This document shows positions 1 to 8,917 of a stretch of 64,000 nucleotides of DNA, piece by piece. The stretch is from Gammaproteobacteria bacterium (GTDB lineage: Bacteria > Pseudomonadota > Gammaproteobacteria > SZUA-229). A program made the translations under genes and the position numbers. Each line of letters begins with the position of its first letter. The first letter of the stretch is position 1. The notes below the pieces were generated by a model, which was not told where the DNA came from, did not search any database, and saw only the letters and a list, made by a program, of their open reading frames with translations. Location: positions 31,861-95,860 of the forward strand of contig JAOUKV010000011.1 in the NCBI GenBank assembly GCA_029882355.1, read 5' to 3'.

Positions 1-423
1 TTTGGCACCACGCAGATACTCAGGAAACTGTTGCAAGCGACATTTAAAGGGCTTGTGCACTTCAGCAACAGGATAAATCAGCAATTGATAAATCGCATTC
101 ACCGGTACATAAGCGGACGGATCACGAAAGCGCCAGTCCCGCTCTTCAATATCATGCAACTCGATTTCAGCTGCCGCTCTGAGTATTTTAAAGTCAACTT
201 GACTAGCCTCCGACAGTGATCCAATACTCATTTCATCGAGCGCCGATACCAGTTTCTGATTCAATGCAATCAGTGCACCAATATCATCATCAGCATAACT
301 ACGAAGCTCACTAGCATGATCATTTACACCAACTTCAACCGCTTTCTCAGGATGAAAACGAAACCACGCCTGATAATACTGTTGTTGTAACTCTTTAAAT
401 AACTGCTCTTCTGATTCCAACAC
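1..423 (-). CDS. DUF885 family protein, N-terminal part (runs off the left edge)
   Basis: The reverse strand is open from a GTG at 423 to the window edge, giving 141 codons of an N-terminus. The translation begins VLESEEQLFKELQQQYYQAW and continues with segments typical of the DUF885 N-terminal region: a QAWFRFHPEKAVEVG stretch, a DDDIGALIALNQKL helix, and ERDWRFRDPSAYVPVNAIYQ. DUF885 proteins are predicted metallopeptidase-like enzymes with a later HExxH-type motif, which lies outside this window. I chose GTG at 423 because AAAGG ends 7 nt upstream; TTG at 420 is an alternative. The gene follows the OsmC stop codon by about 10 nt on the same strand, so the two probably share a transcript. 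Family assignment rests on remembered sequence pattern and is fairly secure; function is unknown. Confidence 0.75.
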   Translation of the reverse strand, partial: MLESEEQLFKELQQQYYQAWFRFHPEKAVEVGVNDHASELRSYADDDIGALIALNQKLVSALDEMSIGSLSEASQVDFKILRAAAEIELHDIEERDWRFRDPSAYVPVNAIYQLLIYPVAEVHKPFKCRLQQFPEYLRGAK

Positions 424-433
424 TAAAACACCT

Positions 434-850
434 TTATTCTTCAATAATTTCAAAATCGTGCGTTATTTCTACGCAACTGGCCAACATGATAGAAACAGAA
501 CAGTATTTTTCTGCCGTCATGGTAATCGCTCGCTCTACTTTCCTGGCATCCAGACCTTTACCCTTGATAACGTAGTGAGCATGTATTTTTGTAAAAACTT
601 TGGGGATGTCTGTTGCACGTTCAGCCTCCAGCTCAACATGACAGTCCATTATATCCTGACGTGCACGTTTCAATATATGAACCACGTCGAAAGCCGTACA
701 GCCACCCATACCCAATAACACCATTTCCATTGGACGCACACCCATATTACGCCCACCATCATCGGGTGGACCGTCCATTACTACAGAATGCCCACTGCCA
801 GACTCACCGACAAAGGACATATTGTCTAACCATTTAACCGTTGCTTTCAT
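434..850 (-). CDS. OsmC/Ohr family protein (YhfA-like)
   Basis: A 138-residue protein with the two conserved peroxidatic-type cysteines of the OsmC/Ohr superfamily: Cys51 in the GMGGCTAFDVVHIL motif at the start of the long helix, and Cys117 in KYCSVSIML. Family members reduce organic peroxides or act in redox defence; the YhfA branch, which this resembles in length and in its GxGGCxAxDV motif, has no firmly assigned substrate. The gene is transcribed divergently from crp across a 107-bp spacer and is followed closely by the DUF885 gene. An OsmC gene beside a crp/vfr gene next to trpC is also the arrangement I know from Pseudomonas, so this is conserved context rather than a local insertion. 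Confidence 0.88.
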   Translation of the reverse strand: MKATVKWLDNMSFVGESGSGHSVVMDGPPDDGGRNMGVRPMEMVLLGMGGCTAFDVVHILKRARQDIMDCHVELEAERATDIPKVFTKIHAHYVIKGKGLDARKVERAITMTAEKYCSVSIMLASCVEITHDFEIIEE

Positions 851-888
851 TGAGTTACTCTCTAAAAATAAAACTTTAACTAATCATG

Positions 889-913
889 TCATACACGCGT
901 GTTTTGTGTATGA
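889..913. promoter_or_regulatory. Inverted repeat between osmC and crp, putative operator
   Basis: Perfect 8-bp arms TCATACAC (889-896) and GTGTATGA (906-913) are separated by 9 bp, in the 107-bp divergent spacer, 45 bp before the crp ATG and 39 bp before the osmC ATG. The position would let one regulator act on both promoters. It does not match the TGTGA-N6-TCACA consensus expected for CRP itself, so the cognate protein is unknown. Confidence 0.45.
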
Positions 914-957
914 TCTAGTACAAACAAAAATAATTTTATCACTCGAAGACGACAAAG

Positions 958-1614
958 ATGAGCATTATCCGAGATATTCCAGTACTTAATCCATCGTTAG
1001 AAAAACTTCTCAGCCATACTCATAAAAAAACGCATCCAGCAAAGAAGGTCATTATCCACGAAGGTGATGATTCAGGAAGCCTCTACTATATCATTGAGGG
1101 CTCGGTAAGCGTACAGGCAGAGAGTGAATCAGGAGAGGAAATTATTCTTGCACACCTAAATGCCGGCGATTTTTTCGGCGAATCAGGACTATTTGACCTG
1201 AGCGATGAAGACATAAAACGTTCTGCATGGGTACACGCTCGAACCAGCTGCGTCATTGCTGAAATCAGTTATTCAGAGTTCAGAAAAATTGTTGCCGAAG
1301 ATCCAACAGTGATGTTTTTACTCACCGGCCAGCTTTTCACTCGCTTAAGAAAAACCAGCCTGAAGGTACGAGACCTGATTTTTCTCGACGTTAAAGGCCG
1401 TATTGCTCACTGCCTGCTCGAACTTAGTAAAGAACCAGACGCCATGACCCATCCCGAAGGCATGCAAATAAAAAGTACTCGTCAGGATTTGGCAAAAATG
1501 GTTGGCTGCTCGCGAGAAATGGCAGGGCGTGTACTCAAGGAGCTGGAAGACGATAATCTAATCAGCGCACACGGCAAGACGATAGTAATCTTCAGGACCA
1601 GCGAAATCCAGTAG
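958..1614 (+). CDS. crp: cAMP receptor protein / Vfr-like transcription factor
   Basis: A 218-residue CRP-family regulator, close to the usual ~210. The N-terminal cyclic-nucleotide fold spans roughly residues 10-130 and keeps the cAMP-contact residues of E. coli CRP: Gly74-Glu75 in FFGESGLF, Arg88-Ser89 in KRSAWV, and Thr133-Ser134 on the central dimer helix. The C-terminal winged helix has MVGCSREMAGRVLKEL, with Arg186, Glu187 and Arg191 at the positions that read TGTGA half-sites in E. coli CRP, so similar DNA specificity is expected. It is not an FNR (no N-terminal cysteine cluster). It is convergent with trpC, as vfr is in Pseudomonas. Confidence 0.93.
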   Translation: MSIIRDIPVLNPSLEKLLSHTHKKTHPAKKVIIHEGDDSGSLYYIIEGSVSVQAESESGEEIILAHLNAGDFFGESGLFDLSDEDIKRSAWVHARTSCVIAEISYSEFRKIVAEDPTVMFLLTGQLFTRLRKTSLKVRDLIFLDVKGRIAHCLLELSKEPDAMTHPEGMQIKSTRQDLAKMVGCSREMAGRVLKELEDDNLISAHGKTIVIFRTSEIQ

Positions 1615-1637
1615 CGCCGGGACGACCAGCTTTTAAA

Positions 1638-2435
1638 CTAGGAAAATAACTCCGCAAGCTTTTCACCGGGATCCTCAGCACGCATAAATGCCTCGCCGAC
1701 CAGAAAGACATGAATATCATTATCACGCATCAGTTTCACATCTTCCTTTGTATCAATACCGCTTTCAGTCACTAGAATACGATCGTCAGGTACCATATCT
1801 AGCATCGATAAAGAAGTCTGCAGACTGGTTTCAAAAGTGTGCAAACTACGGTTGTTGATACCAATCAATTTTGCATCAGTTGCTAGAGCTCTTTTCATCT
1901 CCTGTTCATCGTGAACTTCCATCAATACGTCCATTTCCAACTCATGCGCCAGTGCCAACAGTTCTTTCATCATGACATCATCAAGCGCTGCCACAATCAA
2001 CAGTATACAGTCAGCATTAATCATTCTGGCCTCATAAACCTGATAGGGCTCAATGATAAAATCTTTACGTATCACCGGTAAGCTACAAACTGATCTCGCC
2101 TGTTTAAGAAAGTTTTCGCTGCCCTGAAAAAAATCAGCATCGGTCAGAATGGAAAGGCAGGTAGCACCATTAGCTTCATAGGTTTTTGCAATTTCAGAGG
2201 GATTAAAATTTTCACGCAAAATGCCTTTACTGGGCGATGCTTTTTTAATTTCTGCAATAACCGCAGATTTATTTTCCGCCAGCCTGCTTTCAATAGCCGC
2301 AATAAAACCACGTACCGGACTGGCCTGCTCGGCATATTTTTTTAAATCTTCCAGGGCGAGCTTCTCTGAACGCTCGGCGATTTCCTCGTGTTTACGCTGA
2401 AGAATTTTTTTAAGAATATCGGGGGTATCACTCAT
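1638..2435 (-). CDS. trpC: Indole-3-glycerol phosphate synthase
   Basis: A 265-residue monofunctional TrpC (no fused TrpF domain), catalysing ring closure of CdRP to indole-3-glycerol phosphate in tryptophan synthesis. The TIM-barrel signature is present: AEIKKASPSKG with the catalytic lysine on strand 1, SILTD, VIRKDFI, ADCILLIVA, MEVHDEQEM, IGINNRSLHTF and VTESGI with the phosphate-binding end LVGEAFMR. It begins 2 bp after the trpD stop, so it is translationally linked to trpD. No trpF or trpBA occurs in the window. Confidence 0.96.
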   Translation of the reverse strand: MSDTPDILKKILQRKHEEIAERSEKLALEDLKKYAEQASPVRGFIAAIESRLAENKSAVIAEIKKASPSKGILRENFNPSEIAKTYEANGATCLSILTDADFFQGSENFLKQARSVCSLPVIRKDFIIEPYQVYEARMINADCILLIVAALDDVMMKELLALAHELEMDVLMEVHDEQEMKRALATDAKLIGINNRSLHTFETSLQTSLSMLDMVPDDRILVTESGIDTKEDVKLMRDNDIHVFLVGEAFMRAEDPGEKLAELFS

Positions 2436-2437
2436 AA

Positions 2438-3451
2438 TTAAGTCGTAGTCTTAGCGACCAACTCCTGTAGTTTTTCTGCAGCCTTGCCTTCGGCGATGAC
2501 TTGAGCTGCACGTTCAACACCTTCCGCCAATGTATTTACTAAACCGGCAACGTAAATAGATGCCCCAGCATTCAGACAAACAATATCTTTTGCAGGGCTC
2601 GATTGATTAGCGAAAACACCTTTGATGATATTTAAACTGTCTTCAGCATCCACCGCTTTGATCATAGAAAGCTCGGCGCGTTGCATACCAAAATCTTCCG
2701 GCTGAATGGTGTAGCTCCTCACTTCACCGTCTTTAAGCTCTGCAACCAATGTTGGTGAACCAATGCTGATTTCATCCAGGCCATCTTCGGCGTTAACCAC
2801 CATAACATGCTCGCTGCCCAGCTGTTTCAACACTTCCGCCAGAGGCACGACCCAATCTTTGCTGAACACGCCCAGTACCTGATTGGGTGCGCCAGCAGGA
2901 TTAGTCAGCGGTCCGAGCACATTAAAAATTGTACGTACTGCCATTTCTTTACGTGGGCCGATGGCGTGTTTCATGGCGCTGTGATGCATCGGTGCGAACA
3001 TAAAACCAACACCAATTTCATTGACACAATGCGCTACCTGCTCTGGTGTTAATTCGAGATTAACGCCCGCCGCCTCCAGCACATCCGCACTGCCTGACTT
3101 ACTGGTAATAGAGCGATTACCGTGTTTGGCAACACGGCCACCGGCAGCGGCGACGACAAAAGCACTGGCGGTAGAAATATTAAAACTACCAGATGAATCG
3201 CCACCGGTTCCGCAGGTATCCACAAGATGTTCTTTTTCAACTTCGACTTTGGTGGACAGTTCACGCATCACTGCTGCCGCTGCGGCAACTTCATCTACCG
3301 TCTCACCTTTCATGCGCAGACCAACTAAAAAGCCACCAATCTGCGCGGGTGTTGCATCACCCGTCATGATGGTTCGCATTACCGTAGTCATATCCTCGGC
3401 GGATAAACTCTGTTTTTCTGTGACTGCTTTTATTGCACTTTGCATATCCAT
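2438..3451 (-). CDS. trpD: Anthranilate phosphoribosyltransferase
   Basis: TrpD transfers phosphoribose from PRPP to anthranilate. The glycine-rich PRPP/anthranilate motif is visible: [18 protein letters not shown] followed by [27 protein letters not shown], and later [34 protein letters not shown]. The open frame reaches 3490, overlapping trpG, but I choose ATG at 3451 because AGG lies 7 nt upstream and family members begin with a similar MDMQxAIxxV helix; this gives 337 residues, the usual size. It follows trpG by 25 bp and precedes trpC by 2 bp. Confidence 0.95.
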   Translation of the reverse strand: MDMQSAIKAVTEKQSLSAEDMTTVMRTIMTGDATPAQIGGFLVGLRMKGETVDEVAAAAAVMRELSTKVEVEKEHLVDTCGTGGDSSGSFNISTASAFVVAAAGGRVAKHGNRSITSKSGSADVLEAAGVNLELTPEQVAHCVNEIGVGFMFAPMHHSAMKHAIGPRKEMAVRTIFNVLGPLTNPAGAPNQVLGVFSKDWVVPLAEVLKQLGSEHVMVVNAEDGLDEISIGSPTLVAELKDGEVRSYTIQPEDFGMQRAELSMIKAVDAEDSLNIIKGVFANQSSPAKDIVCLNAGASIYVAGLVNTLAEGVERAAQVIAEGKAAEKLQELVAKTTT

Positions 3452-3476
3452 AACAACACCTGTTACGACCTTATAA

Positions 3477-4061
3477 TCACGGCCGCACATTCAAAAAGTT
3501 TTGTAAAAGATCATGACCGTGTTCGGTCAAAATTGATTCTGGATGAAACTGCACGCCTTCAACCGCCATTGTTTTATGGCGAACGCCCATAATCTCATCC
3601 ATCTCGCCATTTTCAGTTTCAGTCCATGCAGTGACTTCTAAACAATCAGGCAAGGATTCTTTTTCGATAACAAGTGAATGATAGCGCGTTGCGGTATATG
3701 GGTTTTCCAGTCCCTTAAATACTCCCTCACTTTTATGATGAATTAATGAAGTTTTGCCGTGCATGATTTCACGTGCATGTACTATCTTGCCACCGAATAC
3801 CTGGCCAATACTTTGATGCCCCAGACAGACACCCAAAATCGGCAGTTTACCGGCAAATTCCTTAATCGCCGCCATCGAGACACCGGCTTCATCCGGCGTA
3901 CAAGGTCCCGGTGAAATCATAATGCGCTCAGGTGCTCGCGCTTTTATTTCATCCACCGTAATCTGGTCGTTACGGTACACTTCAACATCCGCGCCCAACT
4001 CACCCAGATATTGCACCAGGTTGTAGGTGAAGGAGTCATAATTGTCGATCATTATTAACAT
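3477..4061 (-). CDS. trpG: Anthranilate synthase component II (glutamine amidotransferase)
   Basis: A 194-residue class I glutamine amidotransferase that supplies ammonia to TrpE. The catalytic triad is readable: Cys79 in [16 protein letters not shown], and His173 and Glu175 in [14 protein letters not shown]. The N-terminal [20 protein letters not shown] and [13 protein letters not shown] motifs are typical. As in many bacteria it may also serve as PabA for folate synthesis. Normally it would directly follow trpE; here a TIGR03790-type gene lies between the two. Confidence 0.96.
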   Translation of the reverse strand: MLIMIDNYDSFTYNLVQYLGELGADVEVYRNDQITVDEIKARAPERIMISPGPCTPDEAGVSMAAIKEFAGKLPILGVCLGHQSIGQVFGGKIVHAREIMHGKTSLIHHKSEGVFKGLENPYTATRYHSLVIEKESLPDCLEVTAWTETENGEMDEIMGVRHKTMAVEGVQFHPESILTEHGHDLLQNFLNVRP

Positions 4062-4082
4062 ATCTGAATCCTACCCGATCTA

Positions 4083-5138
4083 TTAAATTTCTTCTTGTTT
4101 AACTGGTAATTTCGCATAGGGCGAAGCCAGCGGCTCCCCGACGAACAGACCCTGGCCTGGCCAGGCGACACTTTTCCAGTAGGCTTCAATTAGACTCTCA
4201 CCCTGAATATAAAAGCCAATAACCACACCGGGATGCGTAAATTTCTGAATAAAATTGCATGGTTCAACCACTGTGCCATAACTGGCTGTAGCACCCGCAT
4301 CCAGCCAGCGCAACAGACTCATTTGACTTTTGCCAAAGAGAACCCCACCCGCCGAGGTCAGGTGATCAGCGATAGCTCCATCCATAAATTCATTGCTATC
4401 TATTTTTTCAACTTGCTTCATACCAGTAAAATAAAACATGACATCATCTTTATCTTCCAGCTTATTTGCGTTCACCTGCTGAATTTTTATGTATTCACTT
4501 AAAGTAATAATTGTCTGCGCATACAATTGTGCACGAGTATTACGAGCCTTATCAGTTGTACTCAAAAGATAAGCAGTACCATCAGGACTCTGCTCATCTG
4601 AACGCACCCCCCTGTCAATCATGGCAAATACCTGATCAATAGAGCTACCCCCAAGCATCATCGTGGGTCGGATTTTTAAATCATCAAACGGTGCGCGACT
4701 AGTCACATTAAAATAAGGACTGGGTGCCGTCGCTTTACACCCCATAGCGCAATATTTTTCATCATAACCTAACGCAAAAGCACTAGTAATCGACATACAG
4801 CCCACACGAAAAACATTGCTCCAGGCTAGCGCATAAAACTGCACATGCTCTGGTGTCTTTTCCTTAACTTGTATATAAAGTTTCTGGAACAAAACTTTAC
4901 TTATAATATTTTGTTGAGAAGGAAATTTTATAACAATAATATTTTCATCAGGAATATTTCTTTTCTGCTGATAATAATCGGCAATACGCTGACTGTCTGG
5001 ATCATTCGCATTAACAATGACCGCCAATTTTTCAGCCAATGACCATTCTGCATCAACCGCCATCGATGACACTGAGACCATAACAGTGATCAGAAATAGA
5101 GCACTACGAAGAATATTCGACTTCAACGGTTTAGCCAT
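4083..5138 (-). CDS. TIGR03790 family protein, secreted, embedded in the trp operon
   Basis: A 351-residue protein with a signal peptide ([18 protein letters not shown], cleavage near residue 28) followed by features I associate with TIGR03790: [56 protein letters not shown], and the C-terminal [19 protein letters not shown]. Several cysteines (GC, YC, GC, PC) suit an exported protein. Function is unknown; from memory the family tends to occur in genomes with exosortase/PEP-CTERM sorting, but no such gene is visible here. The start overlaps the trpE stop by 8 bp and trpG starts 21 bp downstream, so it is almost certainly co-transcribed with trpE and trpG although it has no obvious role in tryptophan synthesis. 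Confidence 0.82.
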   Translation of the reverse strand: MAKPLKSNILRSALFLITVMVSVSSMAVDAEWSLAEKLAVIVNANDPDSQRIADYYQQKRNIPDENIIVIKFPSQQNIISKVLFQKLYIQVKEKTPEHVQFYALAWSNVFRVGCMSITSAFALGYDEKYCAMGCKATAPSPYFNVTSRAPFDDLKIRPTMMLGGSSIDQVFAMIDRGVRSDEQSPDGTAYLLSTTDKARNTRAQLYAQTIITLSEYIKIQQVNANKLEDKDDVMFYFTGMKQVEKIDSNEFMDGAIADHLTSAGGVLFGKSQMSLLRWLDAGATASYGTVVEPCNFIQKFTHPGVVIGFYIQGESLIEAYWKSVAWPGQGLFVGEPLASPYAKLPVKQEEI

Positions 5139-6633
5139 TTTTATTCAGTCCAGATTCGGCCAGTGTCACTGCCCGAAAAATCGCACGCGCCTTATTCATG
5201 GTTTCTGCCCATTCATTCTCAGGCACTGAGTCATAAACAATACCGGCACCCGCCTGTATCGAAAGCTGTTTATCTTTAATCACTGCGGTGCGAATCGCAA
5301 TTGCAGTGTCCATATCACCATTCCAGGAAAGATAACCCACAGCGCCAGAATAAACACCGCGTTTCACCGGTTCCATTTCATCGATGATTTGCATAGCACG
5401 AATTTTGGGTGCGCCACTGACCGTGCCTGCGGGAAATGTTGCACGTAACACGTCCATGGCATTCATATTTGGTTTCAACTGGCCGGTGACGTTTGAGACT
5501 ATGTGCATCACATGCGAGTAACGCTCGACGATCATTTTATCGGTGAGCTCGACGCTGCCGGTTTTGCTAACGCGGCCAGCATCGTTACGGCCGAGGTCGA
5601 TCAGCATCAAATGTTCAGCCAGTTCTTTCGGATCTGCTAACAACTCTGCTTCCAGAGCCTTGTCGTGGGCTTCATCTTTACCGCGAGGACGTGTGCCGGC
5701 GATAGGACGCACGGTAACTTCACCATCTTCCAGACGAACCAGAATTTCCGGCGATGAGCCGACCACCTGATGATCACCCAAATCCAGATAATACATATAA
5801 GGTGAAGGGTTCAAACTACGCAAAGCACGATACAACTCTAACGGACGTGCGTTAAAGGGAATGGTCAGACGCTGCGATAACACTACCTGCATGATGTCAC
5901 CATCTACAATATATTGTTTAGCTTTGGCGACGGCGGATTTATAACCTTCTTCTGTAAAGCCCGAAATAAAATCTGCCTCATTGACCTGACGTGATTCGTG
6001 CGCGGGCGCTTCGGGTACAGGTAAACGCAGACCCTCTGCCAGTTCCTGCAAACGTTTTTCACCATTCGATAAAGCATCGTCCTGCTGCGGATCAATGTGA
6101 ACAATAATGTATAGCTTGCCCGCGAGATTATCGAACACCACCACTTCTTCCGACACCATCAATAAAATATCCGGCGTACCCAGCGGGTCGATTTTATCTT
6201 CGTGATCTAAACGCGGTTCTATATAACGAATAGTTTCGTAACCAAAGTAACCCACCAATCCACCAGTGAAACGCGGTAAATCATCAAACTCGCTATCGTC
6301 TCGTGCATACTGTTTCTGAAATTCAGTAATCCATTGCAGTGGGTCAGCAACATGCTCATCAAAAATCACAACACCATCTTCTTCAACGCTGATTTGTCGA
6401 TTATTGACTTTGACTATTTTTCGGCAAGGCAGGCCGATGATGGAATAACGCCCCCATTTCTCACCACCCTGCACCGATTCGAATAAATACGAATAAGGGG
6501 TATTAGCGAGTTTAAGGTATGTACTTAAAGGAGTATCAAGATCAGCCAGCACTTCGCGCACCAGTGGTACACGAGAACAGGCTTTTTGTTTCAGTTTTTC
6601 AAATCTTAATTTGTTGGCGTTTTCAGAGGACAT
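5131..6633 (-). CDS. trpE: Anthranilate synthase component I
   Basis: A 500-residue chorismate-utilising enzyme. The N-terminal regulatory domain has [23 protein letters not shown], containing the LLES-like element that binds feedback tryptophan. The C-terminal catalytic domain has [86 protein letters not shown] and [11 protein letters not shown], which place it in TrpE rather than PabB. It is the first gene of the leftward trp unit, 160 bp from gph. The ribosome-binding site GGGA lies 7 nt before the ATG and is part of a long inverted repeat with the upstream leader ORF. Confidence 0.97.
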   Translation of the reverse strand: MSSENANKLRFEKLKQKACSRVPLVREVLADLDTPLSTYLKLANTPYSYLFESVQGGEKWGRYSIIGLPCRKIVKVNNRQISVEEDGVVIFDEHVADPLQWITEFQKQYARDDSEFDDLPRFTGGLVGYFGYETIRYIEPRLDHEDKIDPLGTPDILLMVSEEVVVFDNLAGKLYIIVHIDPQQDDALSNGEKRLQELAEGLRLPVPEAPAHESRQVNEADFISGFTEEGYKSAVAKAKQYIVDGDIMQVVLSQRLTIPFNARPLELYRALRSLNPSPYMYYLDLGDHQVVGSSPEILVRLEDGEVTVRPIAGTRPRGKDEAHDKALEAELLADPKELAEHLMLIDLGRNDAGRVSKTGSVELTDKMIVERYSHVMHIVSNVTGQLKPNMNAMDVLRATFPAGTVSGAPKIRAMQIIDEMEPVKRGVYSGAVGYLSWNGDMDTAIAIRTAVIKDKQLSIQAGAGIVYDSVPENEWAETMNKARAIFRAVTLAESGLNKNG

Positions 6634-6743
6634 AATATTTCCCGGAACAAGTTACAAGCATTTAGACACAGTCATACAGCACAGACGAGCTTTACCATCG
6701 CCAGTGACAACTGATCCTCAATACTTGTTGTTCGGAAAATATT
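6634..6743 (-). promoter_or_regulatory. Inverted repeat able to sequester the trpE ribosome-binding site
   Basis: In the RNA, the segment at 6743-6723 (codons 2-9 of the leader ORF) can pair with the segment at 6652-6634, which contains the trpE Shine-Dalgarno sequence and ends at the base before the ATG. AAUAUUUUCC pairs with GGGAAAUAUU (10 bp, one G-U) and AACAAGU with ACUUGUU (7 bp), with a 4/2 internal loop between them. No hairpin followed by a U-run is visible, so a Rho-independent attenuator is not supported. Ribosome occupancy of the leader ORF could control access to the trpE start. This is inference from complementarity only. Confidence 0.55.
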
Positions 6744-6748
6744 TGCAT
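6692..6748 (-). CDS. Putative trp leader peptide, 18 codons with two Trp near the end
   Basis: The ORF reads MQIFSEQQVLRISCHWRW then TAA, with Trp codons 16 and 18 immediately before the stop. Tryptophan is a rare residue; two in the last three codons of a tiny ORF ending 58 bp before trpE is the expected layout for a ribosome-stalling leader peptide. No good Shine-Dalgarno precedes the ATG. A TATTAT hexamer at 6760-6755 would place transcription start near the ATG, so the message could be leaderless, but no convincing -35 is seen. It is unlike E. coli trpL in sequence, and expression is unproven. Confidence 0.62.
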   Translation of the reverse strand: MQIFSEQQVLRISCHWRW

Positions 6749-6793
6749 AGTCAGATAATAGAACAAGTTTGCGCTAAGCACTATAGCCAGCGG

Positions 6794-7468
6794 CTACCAA
6801 TCAATAATATTTTTAATCTCAGCCATGGAATCAACGACTGCATCAGGATTGTAATCACGAATATCTTCGCCGTGATTGTAACCGTAAGACATACAGATAA
6901 TATCAAAACCCGCCGCACGCGCCGCTTTCACATCGCTCATCGAATCACCCAGCATCAAAGATTGCTCAGGCGTGGCACCCAGCTTTTCAGCACCATGCAA
7001 CAATGGCAATGGATCAGGCTTCTTCTTGGCCAACGTGTCGCCACAGATGATAATTTCAAAATCATCTTTAATGCCCAGCTTTTCCAAAATGGGCAAAGTA
7101 AACTGCGCGTTTTTGTTGGTCACACAGCCAATTTTCACATCCTGCGTTTTCAGAAAATCGAGTGCCTCGCGTACGCCGTCATAAAGACAGCTACGCTCAC
7201 ACACGTTTTTGTCGTACAGGTCGAGAAAAATCGGATAAGCTTTTTCGAATAGCGCATCGTCCGGCTCGCCATCAAGCTGACCAATCAAAGCACGGCGCGT
7301 TAAACGCTCAACGCCATTGCCGACCCAGTTACGCACCTTGTCTTCACCATAAACAGGCATATCGAGTTGCTTCATCATTTCGTCAACACAATACGCCAGA
7401 TCAGGCACGCTATCGACTAGCGTGCCGTCAACGTCGATCAAGACCATTGCTGGTTTTTTAATTGCCAT
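6794..7468 (-). CDS. gph: Phosphoglycolate phosphatase (HAD family)
   Basis: A 224-residue HAD-superfamily hydrolase. Motif I is LIDVDGTLVDSVPDL with Asp12 (nucleophile) and Asp14; the cap domain carries NWVGNGVERLTRRAL, characteristic of Gph; motif II is CVTNKN, motif III the lysine in KKKPDPLPLL, and motif IV LGDSMSDVKAARAAG. It removes phosphate from 2-phosphoglycolate, which a RuBisCO-bearing autotroph makes in quantity by oxygenation. The rpe-gph-trpE order is conserved in Pseudomonas-type gammaproteobacteria; the spacer to rpe is 17 bp. Confidence 0.94.
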   Translation of the reverse strand: MAIKKPAMVLIDVDGTLVDSVPDLAYCVDEMMKQLDMPVYGEDKVRNWVGNGVERLTRRALIGQLDGEPDDALFEKAYPIFLDLYDKNVCERSCLYDGVREALDFLKTQDVKIGCVTNKNAQFTLPILEKLGIKDDFEIIICGDTLAKKKPDPLPLLHGAEKLGATPEQSLMLGDSMSDVKAARAAGFDIICMSYGYNHGEDIRDYNPDAVVDSMAEIKNIIDW

Positions 7469-7485
7469 GATTATTCTCTGAGACC

Positions 7486-8172
7486 TTAAGCTTTAGCTAA
7501 CTCAGCGCGCATCGCAGCAACAACCGTGTCGTAATCGTTGGCATCGTTTTCACCAACAGCGCCGAAGATAGCAGAACCTGCAACGAACATATCTGCACCA
7601 GCTTCTGCAATTTCGCGAATGTTATCCACTTTCACACCACCGTCGATTTCAAGGCGAATATCAAAACCAGACTCATCAATCATTTTGCGAGCTTCACGTA
7701 ATTTATTGAGTGTTTCAGGAATGAATGACTGACCACCAAAACCAGGATTAACTGACATCAATAAGATCACATCTACTTTATCCATAACGTGTTTCAGGAT
7801 ATTTAAAGGTGTCGCTGGGTTGAATACCAAACCTGATTTACAGCCCAGCTCACGAATCATTTGCAGGGTGCGATCAACATGCTCAGAAGCTTCTGGATGG
7901 AAAGTAATGTAAGAAGCACCAGCTTCTGCAAAATCAGGGATGATGCGATCAACCGGCTTCACCATCAAATGCACATCTATTTCAGCAGTAACACCGTGCT
8001 TGCGCAGCGCATCACAAACCAATGGTCCAATTGTCAGGTTAGGTACGTAATGGTTATCCATTACGTCAAAATGCACAATATCTGCGCCCGATTTAAGGAC
8101 GTTATCAACTTCCTCACCCAGACGAGCAAAGTCAGCAGATAGTATGGATGGAGCGATCTTAAAATCAGACAT
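7486..8172 (-). CDS. rpe: Ribulose-phosphate 3-epimerase
   Basis: A 228-residue TIM-barrel enzyme interconverting ribulose-5-P and xylulose-5-P, used in the pentose phosphate pathway and in regenerating the RuBisCO substrate in the Calvin cycle. Visible motifs are [34 protein letters not shown] with metal ligands His and Asp, [30 protein letters not shown] and the phosphate site LEIDGGVK ... FVAGSAIFG. It is the first gene of the rpe-gph pair; the trp genes have their own leader further on. Confidence 0.96.
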   Translation of the reverse strand: MSDFKIAPSILSADFARLGEEVDNVLKSGADIVHFDVMDNHYVPNLTIGPLVCDALRKHGVTAEIDVHLMVKPVDRIIPDFAEAGASYITFHPEASEHVDRTLQMIRELGCKSGLVFNPATPLNILKHVMDKVDVILLMSVNPGFGGQSFIPETLNKLREARKMIDESGFDIRLEIDGGVKVDNIREIAEAGADMFVAGSAIFGAVGENDANDYDTVVAAMRAELAKA

Positions 8173-8322
8173 GGTAATTCCTCACAAAATTTAAGCTCTT
8201 ATATAGCTGAGCATCAGAAAGCCGGGCATTTTACATGATTGCTAGATAGCTTGCACTTCAAGGAACTTGCATCATACAAAAAGCTCTATAAGATGCTGGA
8301 AAATCATTTTGGAGATTTATTC

Positions 8323-8778
8323 ATGTCCGTTAGCATTGCCCTGCACTTACTGTCTGCCATCCTCTGGGTGGGCGGCATGATGTTTGCCCATATGATGTTG
8401 CGTCCTGCAGCGGTTAGAGTTCTTGAGCCACCACTACGACTGAAACTCTGGGTGCAGGTTTTCAAAAACTTCTTTCTCTGGGTATGGATCGCCATTATTA
8501 CCATACTGGCCAGTGGCTATTGGATGGTATTCGGTGTTTTTAATGGTTTCGGCAATGTCGGCATCCACATTCACCTCATGCACGGAATGGGAATCGTAAT
8601 GGTACTAATTTTCATGTACGTATTTTTTATACCTTACCGGAAACTAAGACATGCCGTTATTGTTGAAAATTTTCAGGAAGGCGGTGCTAAACTGGCTCAA
8701 ATCAGGCAATTAGTCGGTATTAACATATTGATTGGATTAGGAATATCAATTATTGCCAGTGCTGGACGATACTTATAA
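8323..8778 (+). CDS. Small integral membrane protein, CopD-domain-like
   Basis: From ATG 8323 (GGAG at 8311-8314, 8 nt upstream) the product is 151 residues with four predicted membrane segments: about residues 5-25 (ALHLLSAILWVGGMMFAHM), 48-70, 84-105 and 130-150. The first segment's ALHLLSAxLWVGGMMF pattern, with an early His and Trp, resembles CopD-domain and related haem or copper membrane proteins. The frame is open back to 8239, but that upstream start has no good ribosome site. It stands between divergent rpe and the cytochrome c gene. Specific function is not known. Confidence 0.7.
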   Translation: MSVSIALHLLSAILWVGGMMFAHMMLRPAAVRVLEPPLRLKLWVQVFKNFFLWVWIAIITILASGYWMVFGVFNGFGNVGIHIHLMHGMGIVMVLIFMYVFFIPYRKLRHAVIVENFQEGGAKLAQIRQLVGINILIGLGISIIASAGRYL

Positions 8779-8917
8779 GGCAAACAGATACCAACTAGGC
8801 ACTCTAGGCACTAGTCTGTATTTGGGGTAGAATCCCGAGCCATAATTTTTAAGCATTTAGCAATTAATTATTACAACCGGTCTTACCGGCAACAAACAAC
8901 TCTTTCGGAGAGATTTT

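Noticed and set aside
889..913. Crp autoregulatory site in the osmC-crp spacer
   Set aside because: The dyad lacks TGTGA/TCACA half-sites although Crp keeps the matching recognition residues, so I list it only as an unknown operator.
3021..3476. 151-codon open frame opposite trpD
   Set aside because: Antisense to a clear TrpD with conserved motifs.
6611..7252. 213-codon open frame on the plus strand across gph and the trp leader
   Set aside because: Antisense shadow of gph; composition and motif content are not protein-like.
8795..8814. Three CTAG tetramers within 20 bp upstream of the cytochrome c gene
   Set aside because: Notable because CTAG is often rare, but there is no symmetry beyond the tetramers and no known site; probably a short local duplication.
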